Shown here piece by piece: positions 20,353-33,930 of a DNA stretch of 64,000 nt (position 1 is the first letter of the stretch; every line of letters starts with the position of its first letter). Below the pieces are notes generated by a model. It had not been told where the DNA came from. It saw nothing but the letters and a program-made list of their open reading frames with translations, and searched no databases. Made by a program: the position numbers and the translations under genes. Origin of the DNA: Diphasiastrum complanatum (lineage: Eukaryota > Streptophyta > Lycopodiopsida > Lycopodiales > Lycopodiaceae); NCBI GenBank assembly GCA_029204225.1, contig CM055110.1, positions 15,522,637 to 15,586,636 of the forward strand. The letters run 5' to 3'.

Positions 20353-21085
20353 GTAAAGTGGAGATAAATAAAAGTGATGAACAAAAAATGTTGCTTCTCT
20401 CTCACTACAGGATCCAATAATGGTGTGCTACCATCTCCTATGCAAGATCTTGCAACAAACTGTGAGATGAGTCTCACTAGCTATCTCAATCTCTCCAAAA
20501 CTAGATCTACTTCACATCAAATGATGGAGTATGGGAAAAGTTAGGATCAAACACTCTTAGCACGTGTGAAATACACTAAGAAACCAAATTTGACTCAAAT
20601 ACAATGATATTGCATGAAACAAAATGGCTAAGATCTCAAAACAGTGCCTAGATCACATATAAATGAGATTGGTAAGCATTCAACTGTGATTTTGGATCAA
20701 ACAAGCAATCTCTTGACCAAACCAAAGGTGTCCACCCAGGTCTAGGTGCCCTACCTAACTCTCTTCAAAAGCTTATAGCTTTTTATTGGGGGATGAAACT
20801 GATTGCATCAGAAACTAGACAAAAATAGCCTCAAAACAAGCTATCTAGCAAGATTTTTGGATCAAACATGAAAGAGAACTGCCAAACTGAAACTAAATGT
20901 TCCTAACACATGTCTAAGCACCTGATTCCGTACAGTACCAGGTCAGACCCAATCAATGCCCTATTGATCTCTTTTGATCCAAAATTGGGCAAGATAGCTA
21001 GGAAAATGGATCTTGACAATTTCTAGCTCAAGATTGATGAATAGTTTTCACTCAAATGGATCAAAATGCATTGTAACCTTAGGAA

Positions 21086-21098
21086 GGCTCTGATACCA
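21086..21098 (-). promoter_or_regulatory. Copia-3 primer-binding site
   Basis: Minus strand TGGTATCAGAGCC abuts the LTR end; fixes the orientation of the element. Confidence 0.9.
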
Positions 21099-21922
21099 TG
21101 TTGATTTCACACATGTGGAGTGTCCACAACATGTACTTGTGATCTCCTAAGGTGTGTAGATGCATCAAGATCAAGACTAGATTGAGATTCAAGATCAATC
21201 TTAGATCCTATGGCAAAAACACACTACTACATGCATTCAATCACTTCCAAATCTCACTCACACATGTGGGAAGTGTTCCAAAAGTAATCTAAGTAAAAAC
21301 AAGCTGCTCTCCTCAGGTAGAGAGAGAAAACCATCAATAGCTCTCGGGTAGAGACAGAAAGCTAGAAAATCACTTACACTCAAAATCCACTCAATCTCAA
21401 AATCAATTAGATCCAAATGAGGAGTACAGTGATGCTAGTAGATCCATGAGCTACCATTATGCTTAACTATGATTGGACCACACATTGCCACCTCTTAATC
21501 CTATTGGACCATTGATCCATGCACCTCTAAATTCTATTGGACCATTTTCAAGCAAACCTCAAATTCTATTGGACCACTCATGGTTCCACCTCTAAATCCT
21601 ATTGGACCTCTTAAACTTCATCAAACAAAAGCATTACACTTGTCTACACTCTAATTGGCACGAGTTTGGCCTCCTACTTTTTTTTGGCTCAATAGTGGCA
21701 TTACAAGTGGAAATAGATAATTTGCCATCTATGCCAAATTTGACCCTATCAACATCCTACACCTAAATGCTTGACTATGAAACTCTATGAGACCCCTATA
21801 TCAAACACTTTTTATTTACTTTACAATTCTCCACACGTGGAAACATCCTCCACACATGTGAGATTCACTTACAAACTTCTATCATAAAAAATACCAAGCT
21901 AGATTTTTGCCAATTTCTCATA
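21099..21922 (-). repeat. Copia-3 5' LTR (about 824 bp)
   Basis: On the minus strand it starts near 21920 (TGAGAAATTGGC) and ends ...TGAAATCAACA at 21099. Carries CACATGTG and CCACGTGT elements like the other Copia LTRs. It is the uninterrupted partner of the filler-bearing LTR. Confidence 0.85.
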
Positions 21923-22169
21923 GTATGATCAAAAGGAAGGATGTCTTGATTGCAAAAGGTAAAACGCAAGGGAAGTTATTGAGGTGGCATATCACTTTGT
22001 GAGAGAGCAAGTCATGGCAAAGGAGGTGGAGCTTCAACATGTTTCTTCAAAGGAATGTGTAGCTGATATCTTTACCAAAGCATTGGGAAAAGACTTGTTT
22101 ACAAAGCATAGGACTTCACTTGAAGTATTCTCAAAATCTATGCTAAAACTAGTTGAAGAGGGAGTGTGA
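21923..22169 (+). pseudogene. Copia-2: integrase start fused to RNase H end
   Basis: After the Copia-3 target duplication, GATCAAAAGGAAGGATGTC matches the start of the Copia-5 integrase region at about 50495. Around 21975 the sequence jumps to the end of RNase H (YHFVREQVMAKEVELQHVSS), removing the integrase core, RT and most of RNase H. The frame ends with EEGV and the polypurine tract AGAGGGAG. Confidence 0.85.
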
Positions 22170-22758
22170 GAAATTGTCAACTAGTTTGATATTTTGGTCA
22201 TATTTGTTTATTTGGCAATTGAGGCCAATTTTCATAATAGACTTAGAGTTTGACTTTTAAAAGTTATATTAGTCTAAAAGCATTTGGACACATTCAAATT
22301 TGAATGTTAGATACATTGAATTTAGTTCACATTAATAGTAGGATTTTTGATATGGAGGGAAACCAAGCTCATTAATGAGGCATGGACCTGTTATAAATAG
22401 ATGTAAAATCATGGGAAGAGGATGATCTTGTCTCTCCTATCTCATTTCATGCTTATGCATGAGTTCTCTTGGGTTCATCAATGGATTGGTGCACTATATT
22501 GATGATGTCTTGCAATTTTGTGTGTAGAATGCTTTGATATATGGTTCATTGGGTTCACACATGTGAAATACAATAACTTACTATTTTTGTGGGACAACAA
22601 CTTCATGTTATGATATGTTTGATGTTTGATCAATATCTTATTGAGTTTACATCTCTTTCATTAAGTAGATGTTGATTTTCTACATTTCCAATGGTGCTAA
22701 TTGTGTTGTCTTGGCATACCAAAGATCAATAGATAATTTTGGATCTTAGTGATACACA
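22165..22758 (+). repeat. Copia-2 3' LTR (about 594 bp)
   Basis: TGTGAGAAATTGTCAAC to GATACACA, clearly related to the Copia-5 LTR. TATAAATAG near 22392 and TTCACACATGTGAA near 22555 (a G-box palindrome with one CpG changed) are in the corresponding places. Confidence 0.85.
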
Positions 22759-24995
<2,237 letters not shown>

Positions 24996-26556
24996 CTTGG
25001 TGCAGTTGTGTTGTATTTCTTGTGGATCTTGTGGCCAATTCTAAATAGCAAAGAAAAAGACTGATTAGCTTGGCATCTTGTCCAAGGACATATATTTATA
25101 ATCAAAATAATTAGATCGTTTGAAATACTAGTAGAGAATTATTTCTTGTATGTCTTAGAGTATTTGTGACTTATAATTAAAGATAAGAATTTTCCATTAG
25201 ATTTGAATGCTATTTTTAGATGGCAAAAAATAACTCATTATGATTACAAGCAATAGCAAAGTTTACTATGAAGTTTGATTATTATTTGAATAGAAAATAT
25301 ATATTCTCTATAGTAGATTTTTGGAATCTCAGATACCTGACTTGGGAGGACAACAACGTAAATTACTATAATGTTAAGAAAACTCAAATGGAACTAGAGT
25401 TTCCACATCCAACACATAAGCTACATATTTTGTATAGTCCTAAGGAGTTGGCTAACTACATTGGAATAATTTTACATGGTGTTCGACAGCTACACCTTTG
25501 AAAAGATTTGTAGCCAATTACAACTTCATTTATGGAGTGTCATAAATTTTTGAAGAGCCTAGGGATATATTTTGTGAAAGTACTATAATTTAGGACCATA
25601 AATGGATCTACAAAAGATCCACAAGAGTGATTGGATGCTTGCTTAACAATCTATCAAAAAACTAGACACAAAAAGTTGATCTAGATTGGCAATTTGACAA
25701 ACAACAAGCATTAACAATCAAAGGCATTGATCAACTTTGAAATCCGATCCCACACGTGTGTACTACAGGCTGTAGTATGGCCTTCAAGCTGAGAAACAAG
25801 TATAAATTGATTTGGGTTCATTTGGATCAATAAAACTCAATGTACATATTGGAGTAGCTTGAGATTGCCAGTGAGCTCCAAAAATATTTTGTCTTCTCAC
25901 TATGGGAGCTTGGAATACATAGCAAATTCGACCTCCTTCTTGAAGTTAGGTGGATTTCCAGCATGTAATAAGGAAGTTAACTCAGCCTTTTTGCCCTAAA
26001 ATGAAACCCTAGTCTATTTCCTAGAGTCATGCTTGGTAGATAGCTAGTTGGTCAATTTTTCACCTTAAATATAGGATTTAGGTCCTATAATCTAGGAATC
26101 ACTACCAAAATGACATGACCAACCCTTTAGACTTGATCTAGCCTATAGTAGGGTAGGTTTCCCACGTGGCTCCATAGCCTCACATGTGTGGGACCCACTT
26201 ACGTACATAATTTTCATTATTCTACATGGTTTTAAGAGGAAGATAGTTTATTCCGCCATGCACGAAAAGATTTCTTTCCAGACATTCGTTTCTTTTCGAG
26301 CTAGGCCTATTTGCCAATTTTTGGCAATTCTTCACATATTTGTCTTTGAACTATGGGAAATGATAAAAAAAATAGAACTTGTTTGAATTCAATTTTAAAA
26401 CTTAACAGACCAAATAATTTGAAAGTCTTGAAAGACTATACAACAAAGCTACACTGGACAAACGAAAATGGTCAACTCACTACAACATTTTGAGGTAATT
26501 GTACTTTCAAGGATGGCAGATTTGACTTTGAAAATTTTATAATTGACACAAATTCA

Positions 26557-26560
<4 letters not shown>
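24996..26560. other. Unassigned AT-rich region, possible degenerate antisense LTR
   Basis: No gene. 25740-26190 has CCCACACGTGTG, CCACGTGG and CACATGTGTGGG elements reminiscent of antisense Copia LTRs of this window, and words like GGATCAATAAAACTCA, but no boundaries, primer site or second copy were found. Confidence 0.4.

Positions 26561-26627
<67 letters not shown>
26561..26627. repeat. (CT)n microsatellite, 67 bp
   Basis: Perfect CT run. Confidence 0.98.
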
Positions 26628-26630
<3 letters not shown>

Positions 26631-27111
26631 AGTATTTATAGAAAAAATGCATGTATAAATTTTCCATAGCTCTCTTTGCATATTCTTTTTCCAAAGATTT
26701 TTTTTTTTGGAATTGCATGCCAAAGTTAACCATGGGACTACTCTTGGGTGGTCCCAAGTAGCAATGCCCTTTGAATCCCCTTGGTCCCCCCATACCCGGT
26801 GCTTGGTTGGATGTCATTAACCTCTACTAAGGCATGGATAGTCTACGTTCGACTATATATATGCCATATCTATGCCGAAATTTATGAGATCTTTGACGGG
26901 CACACGAATGAAGGTCCTATATTATGTTTATGGATAGCTAGTAGATAAGTGCCTTAGGGGGTTGTTGCAATGACATATTATCATTGCACTAAAAATATCT
27001 ATGTGCAAAGAATACACATTTCTTTACCTAAACAATGATGAGACTTTCATGACATGCTAAAAAAATTCTATTTTTGGACAACCATTACTATAGTTTAGAT
27101 GAGTTCCAATC
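26628..27111. other. Unassigned intergenic stretch
   Basis: AT-rich, no supported feature. Confidence 0.5.
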
Positions 27112-27569
27112 TCATAGAAAAATTATGAAACAAGTATACTTTGAAACTCTTGAATAATGTGTTGTAAAGTTCTCACATAATGTGTTGGGGATTGCACGAT
27201 ATTTGGTTACCCAATTCTCTTCCAAATAGACAGTAAAGAACAACATCAGGTTAGTATCTTGGCATTTCTCTAAAGCAAAACCGGACTCAGGGGTTGGCTT
27301 CTCACCCCCAAAGTAATCCTTCAATGCCTCGGATTCTTTAGTATCGTCCAACCTCTTCTTCACCAGTTCACCACAGGCGAAAAGCTTCAAGACATCGGCC
27401 ACCCAATCACCATATCACGACTATTCCATGTCTTTAACTGAATATGGTCATAACATAAAGACTCAAATAAGTCACAACTCTTCATGCAGTCCTCTTGTCT
27501 ATATCCATCACACGTACATGCACTACTCCATATGTCTCCATTAGAGTGTCTAGGTCCTCTCAAGGTCAT
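27112..27569 (-). pseudogene. Unrecognised exon-like coding sequence, minus strand
   Basis: 27402-27112 reads an open frame beginning ADVLKLFACGELVKKRLDD with coding-like composition; upstream (27569-27387) an overlapping frame contains CMKSCDLFESLCYDHIQLK and WNSRDMVIGWPM. The two frames are offset, so a frameshift or intron separates them. A diverged copy of the FESLCYDHIQLKTWNS segment (FESFYYGHIKLRIWNS) lies on the minus strand at about 32825-32735, just beyond Copia-4. This suggests a broken, locally duplicated gene. I do not recognise the family. Confidence 0.4.
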
Positions 27570-27621
27570 TAGTCACAAACAGGCCTTGACATGGAATTAA
27601 ATCTTGGCGTGACCAATAATC

Positions 27622-28667
27622 TGTTGGATTTACTCCTTTCTACTCTCCTAAATCCCAATTTTAATCTGCCTCCATTCATGCTGTATATTTTCTAACGTTG
27701 TCACGCAGTCTGCATTTTTACATGTAAATTCGCACAAACAAATAAATGGCGAACGAATCGCGACATTGTGTAAGAGGCGAAAGGGGACACTACCTTACTA
27801 AATGGCAAAGTGCCCTAAAAGCTAAGGCACTCTATAAATCTTATCCGAAGGCCATTCGTAAGAGTGATTCACCTTTGCATCATCATGAACGTTCATCTGA
27901 TGTCACACCCTTTTCACGCTCGTCCTATGCAGTTGCGCTAACAGATTGAACAACGACTGCAGCCACCCACGATCTCTTACTGACAGCACATCCACCCTGT
28001 ACTTTCACATCTGCTCACCTATAATATTTTGTATATAGCAGATACCATCTGTGTATTCTGAGAAGAAAAAAAAAATTGATGAACAAAAGAAAAAGCAAGA
28101 CAAGTCTAGAATGAGTATAAGGAGGTTTCATTCCCCATTATAGACAGAGATAAGTTTTGTAGAGCACGGGGTTTTGTCCACTATTGTCTTGTGCTCTACC
28201 GCACTATTGACTTGTATACTTGTTATGCTTAATCTGACACAGTTCATTTGTTTTGCGTTTAGATCTGTCAATATTGCTATACTTATTCTCTACTCTGTCT
28301 GATTGTTCTTTTTGTTCTTTTTGGTAATTGACGATTAATTTTTATTCTTGTCTTTCGCGAACAATTCGCGACTAATTATCAGTAGAGCACAGTCTAGCTC
28401 TTCGCGAATCATTCGCGACAGATAATTTGTCTTGTAATTTGCGACAAATTATTCTTCTATCGCTTCATCTACTTTTACAGTTTGGCTACGTAATCTAGAA
28501 TGACTGTGATTTCTATCACTAAAGTTTATGATCATTCTGATAGGCGTAGTCATACTTAGGGAGAGTTATTTAAACCCATTTCCGCTGCACACGAACATTT
28601 TCTGTTCGAGTTTTGTTTCTCATTCTCCCTTTGTTCGTCATTTATTCTTCCTCCCTCTCTCCCAACA
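27622..28667 (+). repeat. Copia-4 5' LTR (1046 bp)
   Basis: TGTTGGATTTACTCC to CTCTCCCAACA. TATAAAT at about 27833. A conserved stem GTAGAGCAC ... GTGCTCTAC near 28157-28198 and clustered TTCGCGA words near 28355-28450. Visibly diverged from the 3' LTR by several percent plus indels. Confidence 0.95.
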
Positions 28668-28680
28668 TGGTATCAGAGCT
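28668..28680 (+). promoter_or_regulatory. Copia-4 primer-binding site
   Basis: TGGTATCAGAGCT directly follows the LTR end. Confidence 0.9.
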
Positions 28681-28826
28681 ATCTTCATAGCTTGATTAGC
28701 TTCCACAGTACAAGACTCTACTAGCTGATAGAGTAATGGTCTTCTTGTTCTGTATTGCTTTTGGTATCAAATTTTCATACTCAGGTCACTAATAGTTTTG
28801 CCTATCACCTAGACTAATTCTTCCAC

Positions 28827-29633
28827 ATGGATTCCCAAGGGAAAGCCAGTCCTCTCATGGACAAGCTTGATGGAGCCAATTACCATCTGTGGAAATTTAA
28901 GATAAAAACTGTACTAATGGCAAAAAAATTGTATGACGTTGTTACAGGTGCAGAAGATAAACTCAAAGCAGACAACGCAGCAATCGCTAGATGGGAGCTG
29001 AAGGATGGAGAAGGTTTTGCGTTGATCATCGTCAATATCATGGATACACAGATCGGCCATGTATCCGAGGCTCAAACATCGAAAGAAGTCTGGGACATCT
29101 TGAGCACCCTATATGAAGTGTGAGATATAGCTTCCAAGCTACATCTCAAGAAGAAATTCTACTCCCTGAAGATGACGAATGGTGATTCTTTGCAGAATCA
29201 CATTAATCAATTCAAGAACCTGCTAAGACAAATGGCCACTGTCGAATCTGTCATAGACGATCAAGACGCAGTAATGCAACTGCTTACAAGTTTTTCAAGT
29301 TCTTACGATAGCTGGGTGATGCTCATCATGACTCATCCAGAATTGACTCTTTTGAGAGTCATCACTATGTTGTTGCAGGAAGACACCCGAAGGAACGAAG
29401 CCTCGAGTTCCTCAGTGGATTTTCACGCCTTGTACACCAACAAGGGCACGACAAAGCAGAAGAAGAAGAAGAAAGGCTCAAAGCTATCAAAGCCAGACCA
29501 GAAACCAACTCAACACAAGGAACAGTCGAATCCACAGACAAAGAAGAAGTTGTTCTGCAGATACTGCAAACGAAACAACCACGAAATTCAAGACTGTCAA
29601 ATACTTCAAGCGAAGAACAACAGCAAAGGATAG
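28827..29633 (+). pseudogene. Copia-4: Gag
   Basis: Capsid/nucleocapsid precursor. ATG at 28827; KLDGANYHLWKFKIKTVL is the Copia Gag N-terminus. One TGA at 29121 breaks an otherwise continuous frame. The zinc knuckle CRYCKRNNHEIQDC (C-X2-C-X4-H-X4-C) is at about 29557-29600, preceded by a Lys-rich stretch. The frame ends with TAG at 29631, between zinc knuckle and protease, and continues in the same frame beyond. Confidence 0.85.
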
Positions 29634-30167
29634 TCGAATCAAGTAGCAAATGCAGCTGCAGAAGCCTCACAGCCAATTCAAGAAGTGGATCACGATGCCT
29701 TCATGACCAGCCATCAAGGAGCATATGGTGACAGTTCCTGGTTCCTGGATTTTGCAGCCACTCAGCACATGACTAGCCTAATCGGCTGTTTCGAGTCCTA
29801 TACACCTTATAGTACCCAAAAATTTGTTCACCTTGGCGACAATAGCACACAAGCTGTTAAAGGTGAAGGCACTGTAAGATTATGCTTTGCAAATGATCAA
29901 TCTAAGCTACTCTCCAAAGTTCTATATGTACCTAAGTTATCCACGAATCTGCTCTTTGTAAGCAGAATCACAAATCTAGGACATAGAGTAGAATTCGAAT
30001 GTGATCAATGTAAAGTAGTTGATAAGACAGACAAGATCCTAGCACTCGGAAAGAGGCATGGATACTTGTACAAATTAAGTCATTGCTTTTCTGCCTCTAG
30101 TCAGGCTCTCAGTACTTCAATTCAATCAAATAAAAGTTTACTATGGACAGAGAGTATTCCTCTCTGA
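29634..30167 (+). pseudogene. Copia-4: protease
   Basis: Same frame as gag. The active-site region near 29745 reads WFLDFAATQHMTS where Copia proteases have DSGATQHMT: the Asp remains but Ser-Gly is replaced by Phe-Ala. The following fold (VLYVPKLSTNLLFVSRIT, LALGKRHGYLYKL) is normal. After about 30125 the sequence jumps to RT; the expected zinc domain and integrase core, roughly 1.3-1.5 kb, are absent. Confidence 0.8.
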
Positions 30168-31659
30168 TCAAGAATCAGACATGGTCATTAGTTGAAGCTC
30201 CTGTTGGCTGCAATATTGTTGATTGCAAATGGATCTTTAAGATCAAATACAATGCCAACGGAGCAATCAATCGAAGGAAGGCAATATTCGTAGCACGAGG
30301 ATTCACCCAAATCCCAAATGTCAACTACAGTGAGACTTTCAGTCCAGTCGTCAAACATTTGTCAATCCGAATGCTCCTATCTAATGTTGTAGCTCACGAC
30401 CTCGAAGTACATCAACTTGATGTACAAATTATCTAAATGGAGTTATACAAGAAGACATCTACATGATCCAGCCCGAAGGATACATTCTGGAAGGCATGAA
30501 GGATCATGTCTGTAAACTCCACAAAGCATTGTACGGATTGAAACAGTTTGTCAGAGCTTGGTCTCAGAGGACCAACACATTCCTTATTGACCAAGGATTT
30601 AAACCAAGAACTGTTGATTGCAATGTCTATTCAAAGTCAGTGCAACAGTCCTTCATTATCATCACCTTGTATGTTGATGATACGTTGCTCTTCAGCAACA
30701 ATGCCAATATGGTCAAGGATTCAAAACGGATGCTATTTTCAGAATTCGACATGACTGATCTGGGCAAAGCTCACTTTTGTCTTGGAATTTAAATCCACAA
30801 AGACAGAGCAAATCGACTGATTTACATCACTCAACAAAGGTATCTTCATAATGTTCTTAATAGATACAATTTGATGAATTGTAAATTAGCTCACTCACCA
30901 ATAAATCCAGGCTTGCATCTGTGAAAGGACCAATGTCCCCAGACCAAGCAGGAAGAGGAGCAGATGAGAGAATACTTGTATCGATCGATACTCAGATCTC
31001 TCATGTATGCAATGGTCTGTACAAGACCAGATATCTCCTTTGTTGTTAGCTCACTCAGCCAATACATGGCTAATCCTGGAATTACCCATTGGAAGGCTCT
31101 TGTTTGAGTCATGAGATATATTCAAGCTACCATGGACCAGTGCATCTGCTATGGAGAGGTCAGCAACGACAATCTTCATCAGCTCAGTGGATATTTTGAT
31201 GCAAGTTGGGGAGGGGATGTAGACCATCATAAATCCACATTTGGATTTACATTCTTCTTCGTTGGCGGTCCTATTTCATGGAATAGTCGTAAGCAAACCT
31301 CTATCACACTTTTTTCTACTGAAGTAGAATACATTGCTGCTTCACAATCTATTAAGGAAGAGTTTGGGTTGAGAAATTTGCTGTGAGACATCAATCTGTA
31401 TCAGCACAACCCTACAATTTTGTATCAAAGTGCTATTGCCTTATCAACCAACCCTAGATTTCATTCTAGGAGTAAGCACATTGAGATAAGATATCACTAC
31501 ATCAGGGGCAAGGTTCTCGACAGAGAGGTGAGCTTAATGTATTGCAAAACGCAGGACATGGTTGCAGATATTTTTACGAAAGCACTCAGTGTTAATGCAC
31601 ACAACGGATTTTGTGCATTGCTCAGTCTGAAGATCAAGGAATTCACGGATCCAGATTAA
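30143..31659 (+). pseudogene. Copia-4: reverse transcriptase and RNase H
   Basis: RT begins with REYSSLIKNQTWSLVEAP; CKWIFKIKYNANG, GFTQIPNVNYSETFSPV and the catalytic YVDDTLLFS (near 30670) are clear. Frameshift near 30430, stops near 30790, 30920 and 31107. RNase H has GYFDASWGGDVDHHKST (31185-31240), FSTEVEYIAASQ (31312-31350) and SRSKHIEIRYHYIRGK (31468-31510). Broken, so this copy cannot make a working enzyme. Confidence 0.85.
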
Positions 31660-31666
31660 GGGGGGG

Positions 31667-32727
31667 TGTTGGATATACTCCTTTCTACTCTCCTAAATCC
31701 CAATTCTAATCTACCTCCATTCATGCTGTATATTTTCTAACGTTGTCACGCAGTCTGCATTTTTACACGTAAATTCGCACAGACGAATAAATGGTGAATG
31801 AATCGCGACACTTATTTGCGACACTGTGTAAGAGAAGAAAGGAGACACTATCTTACTAAATGGTAAAGTGCCCTAAAAGCTTAGGCACTCTATAAATCTT
31901 ATCCTAAGGCCATTCGCAAGAGTGCCGCACTTTTGCATCATTACGAACATTCATTTGACGTCACACCCTTTTCATGCTCGTCCTATGCAATTGCACTAAC
32001 AGATTGAACAACGACTGCAGCCACCCACGATCTCTTACTGATAGCACATCCACCTTGTACTTTCACATCTGCACACCTGTAATATTTTGTATATAGCAGA
32101 TACCATTTGTGTATTCTGAGAAGGAAAAAAAAATTAGATGAACAGAAGAAAAGCAAGACAAGTCTAGAACGAGTAAAAGGAGGTTTCATTTCTCATTATA
32201 GATAGAGATAAGTTTTGTAGAGCACGTGGTTTCGTCCGCTATTGTCTTGTGCTCTACCGCACTATTGATTTGTATACTTGTTATGCTTAATCTGACATAG
32301 TTCATTTGTTTAGCGTTTAGATCTGTCAATATTGCTATACTTATTCTCTACTCTGTCTAATTGTTCTTTTTGTTCTTTCTGGTAATTGACGATTAATTTT
32401 TATTCTTGTCTTTCGCAAACAATTCACGACTAATTATCTATAGAGCACAGTCTAGCTCTTCGTGAATCATTCGCGACAGATAATTTGTCTTCTAATTCGC
32501 GACAAATTATTCTTCTATTGCTTCATCTACTTTTACAGTTTGGCTACGTAATCTAAAATGACCGTGATTTCTATCACTAAAGTTTCTACTCATTCTGATA
32601 GGCATAGTCATACTTAGGAAGAGAGTTATTTAAACCCATTTCCGCTGCGCACGAACATTTTATGTTCGAGTTTCGTTTCTCGTTCGCCCTTTGTTCGTCA
32701 TTCATTCTTCCTCCCTCTCTCCCAACA
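31667..32727 (+). repeat. Copia-4 3' LTR (1061 bp)
   Basis: TGTTGGATATACTCC to CTCTCCCAACA. Keeps TATAAAT at 31891, the GTAGAGCAC/GTGCTCTAC stem near 32217-32258 and the TCGCGA cluster in decayed form. Confidence 0.95.
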
Positions 32728-32732
32728 TAATC

Positions 32733-33930
32733 TCGAACATTGGAGGGCCAGTCTACCATATTAGGACTATTCCATATCCTTAATTTAATATGGCCATAAT
32801 AGAAAGACTCAAATCAAATCTGAAAAATTCAAGAAAATTAATCTGTAATCACCTATTTTGACAACTTTTGGAAAAATTGCAATAACTTTTGCATCCCTTA
32901 CCCAAATTGTTTGCAAATTGGTGCAAATGAAAGCTAAAACAAAGCTCTAATAGTTTATAAAATTAAATTAGAAATTGGAGACAGAAATAAATGGTAATAA
33001 TTAGTTTGAACAGACCTAAAATTTCAAAAGTTAACAATTAACAAGAAAAAAGCTACAAAAGCAATAAACTCTTCAAATGAAATGAGATTGATGTTGAATC
33101 AAATGATTATTGGATCTTAATCTCTAATACTACCGTATGTCATGTGTCATACCTCTCAATCCAAGCCAAGCAGACTAGAATAAGGAGGCAACCACCACAC
33201 CTATGTTGAAGAGAACCCAAGATGAGCAATAACCACAAGCTACCACAAAGCTCATATCAAAGTGAAGCCCAATAGGAGATGGATTCTATAATGGAGAGTG
33301 AGGAGTACATGGATTCATGTGATGGGGCACATCTAGCAAGATCAAGATCCCAAGGCTCACATTCACAAAGGAGGAAGATGAGATGGAGCTCCTAGTTCTC
33401 TCAATTGCAAATGAGCCAAAAGATTCCAAAAGTGATGTCTCTTGCCTACTTATAGGCAATCCCATAACTTAATTAAACATAACTATCTTAGAAGATAGTT
33501 AGCCCTTGTTAAGTCTTATTAAGTGTGCTTGCACCCTTTTGGTCTATTATCCTTATGAACTACTTTGTCTATTATCCTTATTCTGATAACCTTGGTTATA
33601 AGGGTTGAATCTTATTTAGTAAGGGTTCAATCAAAGGGCATTGCATGTGTTCTTGGGAAACACTTTGTTCTTAAGGCTAATAGCTCCTTTTGGGCCTACA
33701 AAACTTACATTGGATATTCTAAAGCGTCGATAAGCTCTGATGTACCAGAAGTAGATGACACGAAATACAAAGTTTTAGGTGATGACATTATTCACCTATT
33801 CTATTCTTGTTATTTACTTCTTTGCAGAACGTTCACCAATATTTTCATTGCACGTTTCCATGTTAGGTCTAAAAGATATAGCTACTTTGATCTATTGCTT
33901 AATAATATTAGTCAAACCTCGTGTTAATCA
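32733..33930. other. Unassigned region with a diverged copy of the 27.4-kb exon-like segment
   Basis: 32735-32825 on the minus strand repeats the exon-like segment at 27405-27475. The rest is AT-rich; a 120-residue open frame at 33565-33927 has no recognisable domain. Confidence 0.4.

Larger units (their letters stand above)
18458..21922 (-). mobile_element. Copia-3: minus-strand Copia element nested in Copia-2
   Basis: Two LTR copies in minus orientation enclose a primer site and gag. Target duplication GTATG at 18453-18457 and 21923-21927; removing the element rejoins the Copia-2 coding sequence as in Copia-5 (GCTTGTTTGATCAAAAGG at 50485). Pol is missing: the interior keeps only the leader and the first third of gag, then drops into the 3' LTR, whose first roughly 70 bp are also gone. 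A single deletion explains this. Confidence 0.85.
17673..22758 (+). mobile_element. Copia-2: truncated plus-strand Copia element hosting Copia-3
   Basis: Relative of Copia-5. The 5' LTR and start of gag are gone. Gag and protease remain at 17685-18457; Copia-3 interrupts at 18458-21922; the frame resumes at 21923, then jumps from the integrase start straight to the end of RNase H (about 2.7 kb of pol lost compared with Copia-5). The 3' LTR is 22165-22758. Confidence 0.85.
27622..32727 (+). mobile_element. Copia-4: full-length Copia element lacking integrase
   Basis: LTRs 27622-28667 and 31667-32727, primer site 28668, polypurine tract at 31659-31666 (AAGGGGGG), target duplication TAATC at 27617-27621 and 32728-32732. 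Coding region is gag, protease, RT and RNase H with stops and frameshifts; integrase is absent. It belongs to a different Copia lineage from Copia-1/2/3/5 by LTR and Gag sequence. Confidence 0.95.
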
